This document shows, in pieces, positions 12,463 to 23,513 of a stretch of 64,000 nt of DNA; within the stretch, counting starts at the first letter, position 1; every line of letters begins with the position of its first letter. The notes beneath the pieces were generated by a model. That model was given only the letters and a program-made list of their open reading frames with translations. It was not told the DNA's origin and did not search any database. The translations under genes were made by a program, and so were the position numbers. This stretch comes from Linanthus parryae (taxonomy: Eukaryota > Streptophyta > Magnoliopsida > Ericales > Polemoniaceae). Location of the stretch: assembly GCA_023055425.1 (NCBI GenBank), contig JALGPY010000006.1, positions 89,005,935 through 89,069,934 of the forward strand, in the 5' to 3' direction.

Positions 12463-13547
12463 TGATAGAGTCACATAAGGACTAAACTAAAGACCAGAGA
12501 GTCCTAGGAATCAAATCCCATCCATTATGATCCCCTACTAATTTTTAACTATATCTCGAATGAGAGTCTTAGTTTGTTTAATTCCTAAGCATGCGGCTTA
12601 TATCACAAGGTATATTAGCAATCACACACATACATGGAATAAACAACATATACGAGCATGAAAAATAAACATGCATTGATGTGACCCCTAAAAGTTGCAT
12701 TTTCAACAATGATAACACTGTCTTGTGCATCCCTTTAATTCATCTCCTTGCAACCTCATGTATGAAGAATACTCTCGCGAAGCTATTGAATACATCTTCT
12801 TGCCTATGCGCCATGCTCCATGTACTTGGTTTGGGCCTCTTCATGGATCTACATTCTCTTATACCACCAACTTCTTATTTCTCAAATAAGAAATACCTCC
12901 TAGTGAAGGGTGTGGATGAGAAGAGAAGACAATAGATTGTATAGAGAAGCACAACTCGCATACTGTATTTTGATTACATACAATTCTACATCAAAAATAA
13001 TTCAATCAAAATCCAACCCACAATGCGGTAAAGTAAACATTCACATCTAGGCCACATACATGAACCATCCACCATTCATTCAACACAATTATAAACAAAG
13101 CATAATAACAAACATTATAAAATTTTCCAGAATTATCTATAACTCACAGGAATTTAACACTAAATAATAAATAAACCAGTAACATATTTATCTCAAATGT
13201 TCCAGTAAAATTTGGTTCGAAAAATGGTGTTTTAAATCGCCCATTTATCTCGGGAAGTATGCATAATTACTAATTATTTTACCCGAAAATCAATAATTTT
13301 TCCGCTTTTCCAAAATTCTAAAAAAATAACAAGAAAATAGGAAGTAACATTTGCATAAACAGGAAAAAATGGCCAGAAAAATTGAACGGAAGCAGTCGCA
13401 CGCGCCTACACGCATGGTCCTGGTCGCCTCGGTCACGCGCCCTACAAAGTGGTATCGCCACGCCAGCCCTAGCTGACTTGGACACACGCGATGATGCTAT
13501 ATAGTTTTTCTATCATGTTCCTCCCCAGGATGATTATATAAATACAC
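12463..13547. other. AT-rich intergenic stretch without recognisable genes
   Basis: Short open frames exist but none shows a recognisable motif or codon pattern. No terminal repeats or poly-A tail were seen. It is probably old, decayed intergenic sequence. Confidence 0.5.
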
Positions 13548-14162
13548 TAAGGGCTAGTTTGGGAATGTTGTGGCGGTGGTAGAAAGCTGTTGTGTGAAAA
13601 CAATGTAGAAAGCTGCTGTGAATTCTTGATAAAATGTTGTTTGGTAAATATTACGTAGAAGCTGCTGTGAAATATTGATATAGTAATTTTGTGTTTGGCG
13701 AAATCAACTATGAAGTTGCTGTGAGAGAGTACAATCACAAAAATATATGACACGTGTCATTTCCGGAAAGATAACTATTGATATTTTAAAAAAGGGTAAA
13801 AGACACTGACCACCCCTGGGTTTAGGGAAAAATCCACAGACCACCCCTGGGTTTTGGATAAAGACACTCCGCACCCAAATAACGGAATATTCCGTGGACA
13901 GTTTGCACCCTTCTGTTAGGTTCCGTTAAAAAGTTGATGATAGAATTTTTTCGGACCATATTACCCCTGTGTTTTTTTTTGCCCATGTATAGCTTCAAGA
14001 AGAACAAGAACACCAATAGCAAAAAAAGATCAAACACCAATAACATTTTCCATTTTGAATACAAAACTTCAAGAACACCAAGAACACAAAATTTACAAAT
14101 TTAATAAACCAAACGAATCCAAACGAGCACCTGAAGAACTCGACGATGAGATGCCAGGATTG

Positions 14163-14298
14163 TTAGACGACGACATCGCCTCTGGGCTTGGGAGCCATTT
14201 GAAGAGACTCAACACTTCCTTCAAGCATCTCCACAACTTTGTTTATTGAAGGACGGTCTCTGGGTTTCAACTGTATGCACCAAAGAGCCACCACCAAT
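14163..14298 (-). pseudogene. Captured receptor-like kinase C-terminal fragment
   Basis: The minus strand reads [15 protein letters not shown] and then [15 protein letters not shown] before a stop codon at 14163-14165. This is the last part of kinase subdomain XI and the tail of LRK10-like/PR5K-like receptor kinases, which normally read ALWCIQ, DRPSM and VVEMLEG. Only about 45 codons are present, with no ATP-binding or catalytic loop. It lies in the Mutator element, so capture of a host exon end is the likely origin. It cannot encode an active kinase. Confidence 0.82.
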
Positions 14299-14393
14299 CA
14301 CTTAAAACCTAGCCTATTTTTAGTCAATTAGTCAACTAACACACATATACAGATACAAATTAGGTAAGATCTCCATCAAAAACCAAACAAAAC

Positions 14394-14396
<3 letters not shown>

Positions 14397-14427
<31 letters not shown>
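14397..14427. repeat. (GA)n microsatellite in the Pack-MULE
   Basis: A run of about 15 GA dinucleotides lies in the intron-like sequence next to the captured SRPK donor site. Confidence 0.9.
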
Positions 14428-14428
<1 letters not shown>

Positions 14429-14433
14429 CGTAC

Positions 14434-14700
14434 GGAAGATCGGGTGTCGTAGGCAAGCCAGACCGTGGAGAATTCGCCCCAGCTGAGCATCCTCTGAGCG
14501 ATGTATCGACCGCTGGCGAATGAATCGCCGACCCGAACGGCGTGGTAGCCTCCCTTCCGGTACGAGTCCACGTCCTCGTCTTCCTCCTCCGAACCGCTCG
14601 TCTTCCGGATCAGGGAACGTCCGGTTGGATTGGCCTCCAATCGCCGCCTCACCGTCGTCGAATAGCCACCGCCTCCGCCTCCACGTCTCACTGGCTCTCG
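14434..14700 (-). pseudogene. Captured SRPK-type kinase first-exon fragment
   Basis: The minus strand encodes an acidic stretch (GSEEEDEDVDS), then YRKGGYHAVRVGD, GRYIAQRM and WGEFSTVWLAYDT. This is the start of the kinase domain of plant SR-protein-specific kinases, which phosphorylate splicing factors. The fragment ends at TCC/GTACGA (14434/14433), which looks like the original exon 1 donor, followed by pyrimidine-rich intron-like sequence. No ATG is visible at the apparent start, and the catalytic lobe is absent. It is a captured piece, not a working kinase, although it could be transcribed. Confidence 0.88.
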
Positions 14701-14824
14701 AATAGCCACCGTCAATCTCTCCGCCGTCGACGAACTCGTTTCTTCACGTTAATAGCCACCGTCGATCTCTCCGCCTCACCGTCGTCGAATAGCCACCGTC
14801 GATCTCTCCGCCTCACCGTCGTCG
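14646..14824. repeat. Tandem copies of a 37-bp unit upstream of the SRPK fragment
   Basis: Two identical 37-bp units (14751-14787 and 14788-14824) begin AATAGCCACCGTCGATCTCT. Partial copies lie near 14646-14730. This is local amplification of captured sequence. Confidence 0.85.
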
Positions 14825-15544
14825 GTGGCGACGACGACTGGGAACAGAGAAGTGGAGGCCAATCCAACCAGACGAGCTCGTTTCTTCACGTTAGAGCCGA
14901 CTGGGTTTTGGTGGCTTGGGTTTGGATCTGGTATCGAAGAGGGAGGCGGGGTAGTGAGAGATAGAGGGGAAGAGAGAGAAAGGGATTAGGTTAGAAATGA
15001 GGAGAGAGGGTTGGGGTAATATATAAGGGGTAATTTTATAAAATGTTAGGGGTAAAATGGTCTTTTTCTTCATGTTGTTAGTCCTCTGTTAGTCTCCATC
15101 CAAAAAAGGGTGCGGAGTGTCTTTATCCAAAACCCAGGGGTGGTCTGTGGGTTTTTCCCTAAAACCAGGGGTGGTCAGTGTCTTTTACCCTTTAAAAAAT
15201 TGTAAGGTCAAAATCGGTTGTAGATAAATTAATCAAAAGCACTTTTTGGAAAAGCATCTCTCCCCTTGCTTCCTGAAAATTGCTGTGGGACAGCAGAAAC
15301 TGCCCGAAAAAGCATAAATTTTATTTTACCAAACACACTAAAACTGCTTCTGCTTTCGGAAAACAGTTGTGCTGGCAGCAGAAGCATTCCCAAACTCACC
15401 CTAAGTTTAAGGCTTCACTCACTCTTTTGACTAATTTGATCGAAACAACCTGTTTTATGACTTTGAGAAGAAAATTTAAAAATTGTCAAAAAGTAAGGTA
15501 AATAGAGGATAAGTCATTGGTTCAAAGTTGAAAGACACATAATC

Positions 15545-16929
15545 TGATACGGGTCACCGTATCATTATTTATACTTATTTATTAGCTAATTAATAATTAG
15601 TATTTTATTATTTATTAGAGCCCGGTCAGTAGGTAGGCCCCTAAGAGTCTAGATGCCAGTTTATCTATTTAAAGAGATGTAATCTCTCCGTTTATTCAGC
15701 CAATAAAGAAGTATTTCTCTCCCCCTTTACTTTTATCAGTATTTTTTATTTGTCGATTCGATTTATCGTATCAGTTGTTGCTTTCAATGAGAGAATAGCG
15801 GACGCGGGTAATATCCATCGCGCTGTTCTCGGACTCAATGATTTCGTTATCATCAACAGACTTATCGACAAGCTCGATGATATACAGAAGCGTTCGGCAG
15901 AAGACCGACCGCGATGCAAGCATCCTTCGCAAGAGTCGGAGGCCTACTAACACGATTTGTGTCTCAGAAGGAAGAACAACAGCAGCAGCAACAATCTGCT
16001 GCAAGCCCGTACCTTCCAAGCCCGCCAAAATCGCCAAAATCGCCAAACTCGCAAGAGCAATCACCGTGCAGCCTCCAATTGGATGCTCACACTCGATCAC
16101 TAACACCGACGTCTGAACCAGAGGCGACCTCAGCCGTCGACGACCTCAAATCGCCAACCGAACCCGCTGTCGTGGCTGACCAGCAGCAACAGCCATCGAT
16201 TCCGGCGACCAAAAACAAGGGAGCCTCCACCGGCCTTAGGCTACCAATCCTCTGCCAACGGGACTCCATGTCGCCACCAACTACAACCACCAACAACCAC
16301 CAGACGGTTCTACGCCTGCCGCCGCACATCAGCAGCAATCACAACCAACCGGTGGTTTGTTGGCTCTCCCGATGAGTGCTAGGGCACTCAAACCCTTTGG
16401 ACCAAATTCTTATTTTGGGCTTCTTCCCACCTTTGAACCACCTCACCAATCTCAGCCCAATCCATCTGGCATATAGTTAACCACATTTGGGCTCAACTCC
16501 ACACTTGAGGCTGATTTTACAATTAGTAGTGTTTCTTTGGAGCACACAGATGTGAGCCAGCCCACTCATATAAATTCAGCCTTTTTATTTGGATTTGGAC
16601 TCCAAATTAGGTTGAGTTAGTTCGTCGACAATTTGATCCGGGCAAGAGTATTGATGATTTTTCGACATTTCAAGCGTGGGTGAGTTGGTACGGGTCACCG
16701 TATCATTATCTATATTTATTTATTACTTAATTAATAATTAGTATTTTATTATTTATTAGAGTCCAATCAGTAGGGTAGGCCCGTAAGAGTCTAGGTTAGG
16801 TTAGGGTTATGCCAGTTTATCTAGTTAAAGAGATATAATCTCTCTGTTTATTCAGTCAATAAATAAGTATTTCTCTCACCCTTTACTTTTATCAGTATTC
16901 GTTATTTGTCGATACGAGTTATCGTATCA
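15545..16929. mobile_element. Miniature LTR retrotransposon (TRIM-like), complete
   Basis: Direct repeats at 15545-15773 (229 bp) and 16686-16929 (244 bp) both start TG and end CGTATCA. Both carry the palindromic ACGGGTCACCGTATCA-type start. Flanks TAATC and TAATG suggest a 5-bp target duplication with one mismatch. The interior, about 0.9 kb, lacks recognisable gag, protease, integrase or RT motifs. It holds one open frame (15914-16375) rich in Gln, Pro and Ser, probably low-complexity only. No clear tRNA-Met primer site follows the left repeat. The size fits TRIM or similar non-autonomous LTR elements. Confidence 0.85.
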
Positions 16930-16969
16930 TAATGCAAGATTCATATATCAGGTTGCAGGTGCACTTGAC

Positions 16970-17527
16970 TAGGGATGGCAACGGGGATCCGGATCGGATC
17001 AGGCCCTTCTCGATCCAGATCCGACCAGGAAAAATGGGATCCAGATCCAATCCAGATCTGTTCGGATCATCACCGGATTCGGATCAGATGGGATCGGGTT
17101 TTCATTCAGCTGATCCAAATCCAATATGTAGATCCATACAGTACGCGGTTGGATCGGATTCGGATCAGATCCGGCTCGTGTTTGCAATAAAATATAAAAT
17201 ATAGCATAAAAAATAAACACTATTTCATATCCTAAGGCATGTTAGTGAGTTATGAAGCGTAAAAACAAAAGAAATAACTTTGTAGGTTGGAATTACTATA
17301 GTATTTTTCTTATAAGTGTAAGGTGAGACGTAATAGATGTATATTTGTAAAGCACACATATACGTCGGGTCAGAACACGATGGATCTGCCCTCAGATCCA
17401 AATCCGTTGGGGTTTGACTTTCCGGATTCAAATCCGATCCATTTTTAATTAGATCAGATTCCGATCTGATCCATTCGGCTCGGATCGCTCTGATCTCAGA
17501 TCGGATCGGATCATATTGTCATCACTA
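16970..17527. mobile_element. Ac-type hAT non-autonomous element, GGATC-rich
   Basis: The ends are TAGGGATGGCAA and, inverted, TAGTGATGACAA, resembling Ac-family hAT termini. Flanking CACTTGAC (16962-16969) and CACTTAAC (17528-17535) form an 8-bp target duplication with one mismatch. Both ends are packed with GATCC/GGATC-type words (for example 16985-17180 and 17440-17510). There is no transposase. Confidence 0.87.
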
Positions 17528-17817
17528 CACTTAACTAGTATTATTACAAATATTCTCTCTCATTTGCACGGCAAATCTGCAGATCCAATTAAACAAACTC
17601 TCTTTCTGTTTGAACAACTTCAATGCCTTGTGGTTTGCGAAAGCACTGCCATTCTGGACATGTTGCTGCAACAATGATCAGTAACTTCTTGAAGTCGAAG
17701 ACCCAATGACACTGAAGTCACTCTTGTATCTTCAAGCAATTCACGGTCCCTAATTCACCAAATTGACTCACAACACAATTCAACCAATCCAAGATTTTGC
17801 AAACGCAGTTCACAAAG

Positions 17818-18294
17818 GTTCCGTTTAGTTGACAGTAAATAAAATTACAACGTAAAATAGTCTAAATGTATTATGTGAAAAGATTTTCTTTACAATCATT
17901 TTCATGTGTTTGGTTACCACTTGAAAATTATTGTACTAGTGTAAGAAATAAATATAAAAACTGTACAATGTTTGCCAAATAACTTGTTGGCCTAACGGAT
18001 AACATTTGTCATTTGAAACGAGGTGAGAAAAGATCTCAGGGGTTCGATCATCACAACGAGATAATTTTGTATTAATTCTAGCTACGGAGGAGATGGCGGG
18101 AGCGGTGTGTAATGGAGGGCTTCTACGCAACTTGGAAAATGACTTGCGGATTTGAAATTTGTTATATCATTTTACTTATTTTAAATGAAATTATTTTACT
18201 TGATAAATTAATTTACGAAACAAATTGTTAACCACGCACCGGAAATTAGGGAAATATTTTACAAAAAGATATTTTACCGCCAACTAAACGGAGC
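17818..18294. mobile_element. MITE with inverted ends, target duplication unclear
   Basis: The left end TTCCGTTTAGTTGACAGTAAA is mirrored at the right by CTCCGTTTAGTTGGCGGTAAA (inverted). The interior is AT-rich and non-coding except for a tRNA-like insert. I see no exact target duplication, so the superfamily is not assigned. Bases 17528-17817 hold nothing recognisable. Confidence 0.7.
17981..18134 (+). mobile_element. Possible tRNA-derived SINE-like insert
   Basis: TGGCCTAACGG (17988-17998) matches the RNA polymerase III A box. GGTTCGATCAT (18041-18051) matches most of the B box, 42 bp further on. AACTTG occurs at both edges (17981-17986 and 18129-18134) and may be a short target duplication. 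It does not fold as a complete tRNA, so a SINE head or decayed tRNA fragment is more likely than a working tRNA gene. Confidence 0.45.
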
Positions 18295-18960
18295 GCAAAG
18301 CGGAAATCTCAATACCCAGTTTGTGAAATCCGAAATCTCACAGACCTAATTCATCGAATAAGAGGCCGCAGAGGAGGCAGGGTGCACTGTCACATCGTTG
18401 TCCTGCACCCACTTGGCCGGCGGCGGCGGCATCATCATCATCATACTCGACCTACTTTGTCGGCGTCTCGTTCTCCTAGGCAACAGCCGTGTCGGCGTCC
18501 TTCTCAACCTCCACCTCCTCTCTTCTTCTAATTCTTATTTTTCTTCTTCTTCATCTCTTTCTCTCTCTCTTGTTTTTATATTTTCTTGTTTTGTTACAAT
18601 ACTTTGAATTCCAAATGATTGTGGTACAATGGGTATTTAAAGTCAATTTTCGACCAATTATATGTAAGTTTTGACTGCATCGCACAAAGAGAAAACCACA
18701 GAAACATCAACTCCCAGTGCGGTCTTTCACAAGATGCAATTAATCGTAAAATATAACTACAAAACGTTTCCACTGAAAATTAAAATTTCTGCCACCACTC
18801 CATCTAATTACTCCTATATTACTAGTAGATATCATTGCATTTGTCGGTACTAGTATCAACAATCTCGTTATCTAGGGACCTAGTGGGCAAAGAAATATAT
18901 CACCCTTGCTCATTCCTACTGACTTTCCATACACTACAAAACTAACTACTGCAAAAATTC
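18295..18960. other. Non-coding stretch before LINE 1
   Basis: It contains a GGC/ATC trinucleotide run near 18420-18445 and pyrimidine-rich sequence near 18500-18590. No gene, terminal repeat or target duplication was identified. Confidence 0.5.
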
Positions 18961-19549
18961 TAGTAGGGGATGGACCGATGGACTACGTAGGGGAAGGAGG
19001 GGCAGAAGCGCCCGTAACTGTTTTTCCAGAATTCAAATTTTAACCGTTAAACTTTCCCACTAAAATGAGACAGCTCTCTCTCTAGAGCCTCTCCCACTGC
19101 TCATTGAGCCGCAACCATCATCACTGTATTCCAAATCAACCTTTCATCTTCCATTGTTAAGCACTAGTTGATTGGTAGCAACTTCCAATCAGATTCATTT
19201 CTATTCATCTCTTTCCTTCCTCTCTCCTTCTTCCCTACCCTCTTCTCGTGTGTTGCAACCCCATACCCCTACGACCTATACAGCCATCATTTCTTGCATT
19301 GTAACTCACGGCTATCTCCATTGTTGCACACTTCCGAGATTTTGAAATATTTCCTTGTGCATGCATTGGTTCCTTTTTGATGCTAGTTTATTTACTTATT
19401 ATATGTTGCTAATCAAATCTTTTCATATCTTCTTCCAGCAGGTTCTCATCTCTTTTCTTATATTTAGTGTTTTTGATTGTTGAATTGATCAAATCCTGGT
19501 TCTATCCTACATATCTCTTCTTGTTCTTTCCTCCCTTACCATTTTCCTA

Positions 19550-21565
19550 ATGTCTAATCCTTTTCATTTTGATGTTAGTAGTCCATCTTCTAATGACTCC
19601 ATGGAGGAAGGACTTGATGAAAGGGGCACAGTGATCTCATTGAATCCTACCAGAGCCTTCACCTTCCGGGAAATCCTGAAACACACACTGGTAGCCAAAT
19701 TTATAGGTAAAGCGTCAGTGTCCCCCCTTGTCATGCAGCAAGCGATCTGCAAAGTATGGAAAACGTTTGAGTCAGTTTGGATTGAGAAGAAGATGGATGT
19801 TTATCTCTTCCATTTTCAAAACCCTAAAGACAAAAATTTCTTTCTTAATGAATCACTCATTTCCATGCATGGCCTATCACTGATTTTTAAAGAAAGGCAA
19901 AACAACCAAGCTCTTTCTGAAATTGATTTTTCTAAGGCTGATCTTTGGTTTCAAGTCCCAAATATTTCTCTTGAGGGATTTGATCATGCTACGGCTGAAA
20001 AATTGGGGAATTTGGCAGGAGATCTAATAGTCGTTGATTGGTCATTTGATAGAGTTAGAGCTCTGCATGGTTTGAGAATTAAAGCCAGAGTCTCATTAGA
20101 TCAAGCTTTAACCCCCGGGGCCTATGTGAATGTACCAGGAGAAGACGAGAAGTAATGGGTTTTCTTAAGTTATGAAAGAATCTTCAAAGTTTGTTACAGG
20201 TGTGGATGCATTGGTCATTATAACAAGCGCTGCAATACTAACCTGGTGGAAGTTCTGGAGAAGTTGGAAGCCAGGTACCTGCAATCCCACCACCTTTCCC
20301 CCTACCCCTTCTTTGTGAACCCCCAAAGGAAAATGTTTACTCACCTACTCAAACTTCACTCTAAACATGGACCGTTTCGAACCATGAAATTTGACACTAG
20401 TGTCACTCCTGTGTATGATTTTCACGATGTCCCAACCCTTCAAGATCCCAACCAAGGACCCCCTGTTCCACCTAACACTCAACTCTCAGATCACTCCACA
20501 TCATCAACTGATTCTGCGAACTTCTTTACCCCTCCCTCCGAACCTTTGCTCAATGAATCCTCCAAAAAACCCAGAATTGATAGTGGCCCTTCTTATATAG
20601 GTGAAAGTTCCAAGCCGGAAGACCATCAGTCTAGATTCCTTCAAACGTTTCAGTTTCACTCCCAGCCGGTTCCACTAGCCTCCCAAATGCATGCATGTTT
20701 CCCAAACGGTGCTTTGAATTTCTCTCCTTTCCAACAGGCACAACCAGTTAGTTTTCACGCCGATTGGTTTTCTGAGCCTGCATTAAATAGACGCATGCAT
20801 TTGGGGTTTCAAAAAGGTGACTCTCTGTTGCAGGAGCTTAGTAATCTTCCCCCTATCTGTACTATAAATACCTCCTCTCTGTCCCAAGATCAGGTTTCGC
20901 AGAACCCTACAACCCAATCTCTCTCTTGTCCCATCCCTTCTCACCCTCCACCAAAGTCAAATATGGTGAGACAACTCCCAACCACCTTCAAAAAGTTGAA
21001 CCATGCAAGCTTCGCCATAAAAGCCCCTGATTTCTCCCCCTCCGTAACCACTGAACCTGAATCGGAGACTGCGCAGAGAAATCACGATTTGGTGGATATT
21101 GACAAGATGCTAAAAGAGAGTGGTCCATCTGTGCCCAAGAATTCCAGGGGAAAGAGGAGTGTAGGCAAAAAAGAGCAAGACAGGGAGAAGAAAATGGTCA
21201 ACAAGAAGATGACGGGGAAAGGTAGAGGGAAGACTCAACCCAAACCAAAGGCGTTGCAAATTCCAGCACTAAAAAAGGTGGCAAAGCAGAAAGAAGCAGT
21301 TGGGCAACAATCCTCTGATCTCAAAGGGAAGGGTAAGAGGCAGAAGATTTTGTCTAAGCCAGAGGCTATCAGAGGTACACTTAGTTTTTATGATTTATTC
21401 ATGCAATTTAATTTCAACCCCTTTTCTGATCAATTTTTCAAATTCAAATTTAAAAAAAGATGTAAAGTCCTCAGTGAATCTTTTCTTGATCACACACATT
21501 TTTTCAAAAAACCCAGATTGGGCTTTCGGGTGGTTGTGCCAGAACAACCCCCAAGAGAGCCATGA
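19550..21565 (+). pseudogene. LINE 1 ORF1, nucleic-acid-binding Gag-like protein, one internal stop
   Basis: One frame runs from the ATG at 19550 to the TGA at 21563-21565, about 670 codons, broken only by a TAA at 20153-20155. The N-terminal part fits the DUF4283-type domain of plant LINE ORF1. The frame resumes past the stop with a CCHC zinc knuckle (C-x2-C-x4-H-x4-C, near 20198-20240), then a Ser/Pro-rich region and a Lys-rich basic region (about 21120-21360). In L1 elements ORF1 binds the element RNA. The stop would separate the N-terminal domain from the zinc knuckle. The end overlaps the ORF2 start by four bases (ATGA). Confidence 0.83.
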
Positions 21566-23513
21566 ATCTTCTCAGTTGGAATTGCAGAGGGTTGGGTCAG
21601 GACTCTGCAATTCGTGAGATCTTCTCGCTGACCCGTAGGTTCAAACCTGAAATCATTTTTCTCTCTGAAACTAAGCAGCCATCTTCTTTCATTAGACATA
21701 AATTTAGGAAATTAGGATTTGATAATCATTGCTTTGTTGACCCTATTGGCTCTAGTGGAGGGCTATGGTGTGCATGGCACTCTCATGTTTTCACCATCGT
21801 CCTCAAATGGTCCTCTAGTAATCTTATCCTGCTTGAAAGGAATTTCCACAACTCATCCTCATCGTCCTGGTTCATTGGTCTTGTTTATGGTCATCCAATT
21901 TTTGAGAAGAGAGATGTAGTATGGAATCAGTTTAATGATATTTTACCCTCTAACTGCCCCTGCTTATTATTGGCGACTTTAACCAAGTTTTGTTTCCTCA
22001 TGATAAGTCCGGGCCTTGTGCCTCTAATATTAGAGGGGCTGATCAATTACTGAATCACCTTCATTTTGGGGTTTGTTTGAGGTCAAAAATATTGGCCCTT
22101 GGTTTACATGGACAAACTGTAGGTTTGATTCTACCCCTACTTCTGAAAGACTAGATAGAGCATGGTGTAACTCTGATTTCCTTGCTCTATTTCCTTCTCT
22201 AGCTTTACACAATTTGGGAATTGGATCCTCTGATCACTCTCCCCTTATTCTCAAACTCCACAACTCCCCATCCCCCCGCGTTAACCCCCTAGGAGATTTA
22301 AAATGTGGTGGCTTAAGTGCCCAGAAACTAAGGATCTCCTACAATTTATCTGGAGGCTCCCTATTAGAGGCTCCCCTTGTTTTCGAGTGGCTAAGCTCCT
22401 TTCAATAACGTTGAAAGCGTTTAGAACCTGGGCTATATCTAGACCCCCCTTGGCCAACCAAATCTCCATGATCAAACATCAAATCTCTCACTTTCAAACC
22501 CTCTTGCCTGACCCTATTGCTGCTTCTAATTTTGTTTCTTGTCATAAGCAACTTCATGATCTGCTGGCTTCTGAGAAAATCTTCTGGGCCCACAGAGCTC
22601 GATGTAAATGGCTTAAAGAAAGAAATAAAAACACAAAATTCTTACATGCATACACTAAAGTTAGAAAAAATTTAAATTCAATCTGGAATATCAAACTCAA
22701 TGATGGTACTTATGTCTCGGATTTACCTTCTATTATGCAAAATTTTTTGAGCACTATAAACAAATCTATTCTCAACCCTCACCTAGTATTTCTGAACTTT
22801 TGCAACAGAATGATAATCTTTTCTCCTTCTCCCTCCTTTTTAATATCACAAAAACTCTTAGCCCAGATCAGCAAAATTTTCTCTCTAAGCCATTTACTGC
22901 AGCTGAAATCTCCAATGCTGTCTTTAGAATGTCTCCCTTAAAAGCACCTGGGCCGGATGGTTTCCAACCAGCTTTTTTCCAACAAAATTGACCCCTTTTA
23001 TCCACATCCATTACATCTGTTGTGCTCTCTTTTCTTAACTCTGGTCATCTTCTTAAAGAAATTAATAAAACTCATATTGTCCTAATTCCTAAAACTAATA
23101 ATCCCCAAACTGTAGGGGACTTTAGACCCATAAGTCTTTGTAATGTTATGTATCGTATCATTGCTAAGGTGCTGGCCAACAGACTCAAACATGTCCTCCC
23201 TTCTCTCATTTTTATAAATCAAAATGGCTTCATCCCCCAGAGACTCATTCAAGACAACATACTTATTGGTCAAGATTTAGTTCATACCATCCACAAAGCT
23301 AAAACTGACCATCACCCAAAACTTGGTGCTCTTAAACTGGATATCTCCAAAGCTTTTGATAGAGTAAGATGGGATTTTCTTGAACAAGTGATGTTTCAAA
23401 TGCACTTCCCTTCCCATTTTACCAGACTCATCATGCAATGTATTACCACAGTCACCTACTCCTTAATCATCAATGGATCTCAATCACACAGTTTTACCCC
23501 TCATAGAGGTCTA

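Larger units (their letters stand above)
13794..15190. mobile_element. Pack-MULE (non-autonomous Mutator-like element carrying host gene pieces)
   Basis: Terminal inverted repeats of 83 bp (13794-13876 and 15108-15190) match at about 81 positions. A perfect 9-bp target duplication, TTTAAAAAA, flanks the element (13785-13793 and 15191-15199). Long terminal repeats plus a 9-bp duplication are the Mutator signature. There is no transposase. The interior carries minus-strand fragments of two unrelated host genes, a receptor-like kinase C-terminus and the first exon region of an SR-protein kinase. It lies inside a Tourist-like MITE, so it inserted later than that MITE. Confidence 0.93.
13551..15401. 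mobile_element. Tourist-like MITE interrupted by a Mutator element
   Basis: The ends are inverted repeats: left GGGCTAGTTTGGGAATG, right (inverted) GGGTGAGTTTGGGAATG, 15 of 17 matching. TAA flanks both sides (13548-13550 and 15402-15404), the 3-bp duplication typical of PIF/Harbinger-type Tourist MITEs. Both arms carry related GCTGCTGTG-like subterminal motifs. Without the Mutator insert (13794-15190 plus one 9-bp duplication) the MITE would be about 445 bp. Confidence 0.75.

Noticed and set aside
14332..14715. Reading frame of 127 codons as an intact kinase-like gene
   Set aside because: It has no ATG at its apparent start, contains only the first part of the SRPK kinase domain, runs into GA-repeat intron-like sequence, and lies inside a Mutator element.
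15914..16375. 153-codon frame in the miniature LTR element as a real gene
   Set aside because: The composition is Gln/Pro/Ser low-complexity, no domain is recognisable, and the opposite strand is also open. It is kept only as a point to test.
17988..18051. Functional tRNA gene
   Set aside because: The A and B boxes are present, but the B box has two mismatches and I could not fold a full cloverleaf or acceptor stem.
18690..18720. AGAAACA near 18700 as the 5' target duplication partner of the LINE poly-A flank
   Set aside because: Only seven bases match, which is expected by chance in AT-rich DNA.
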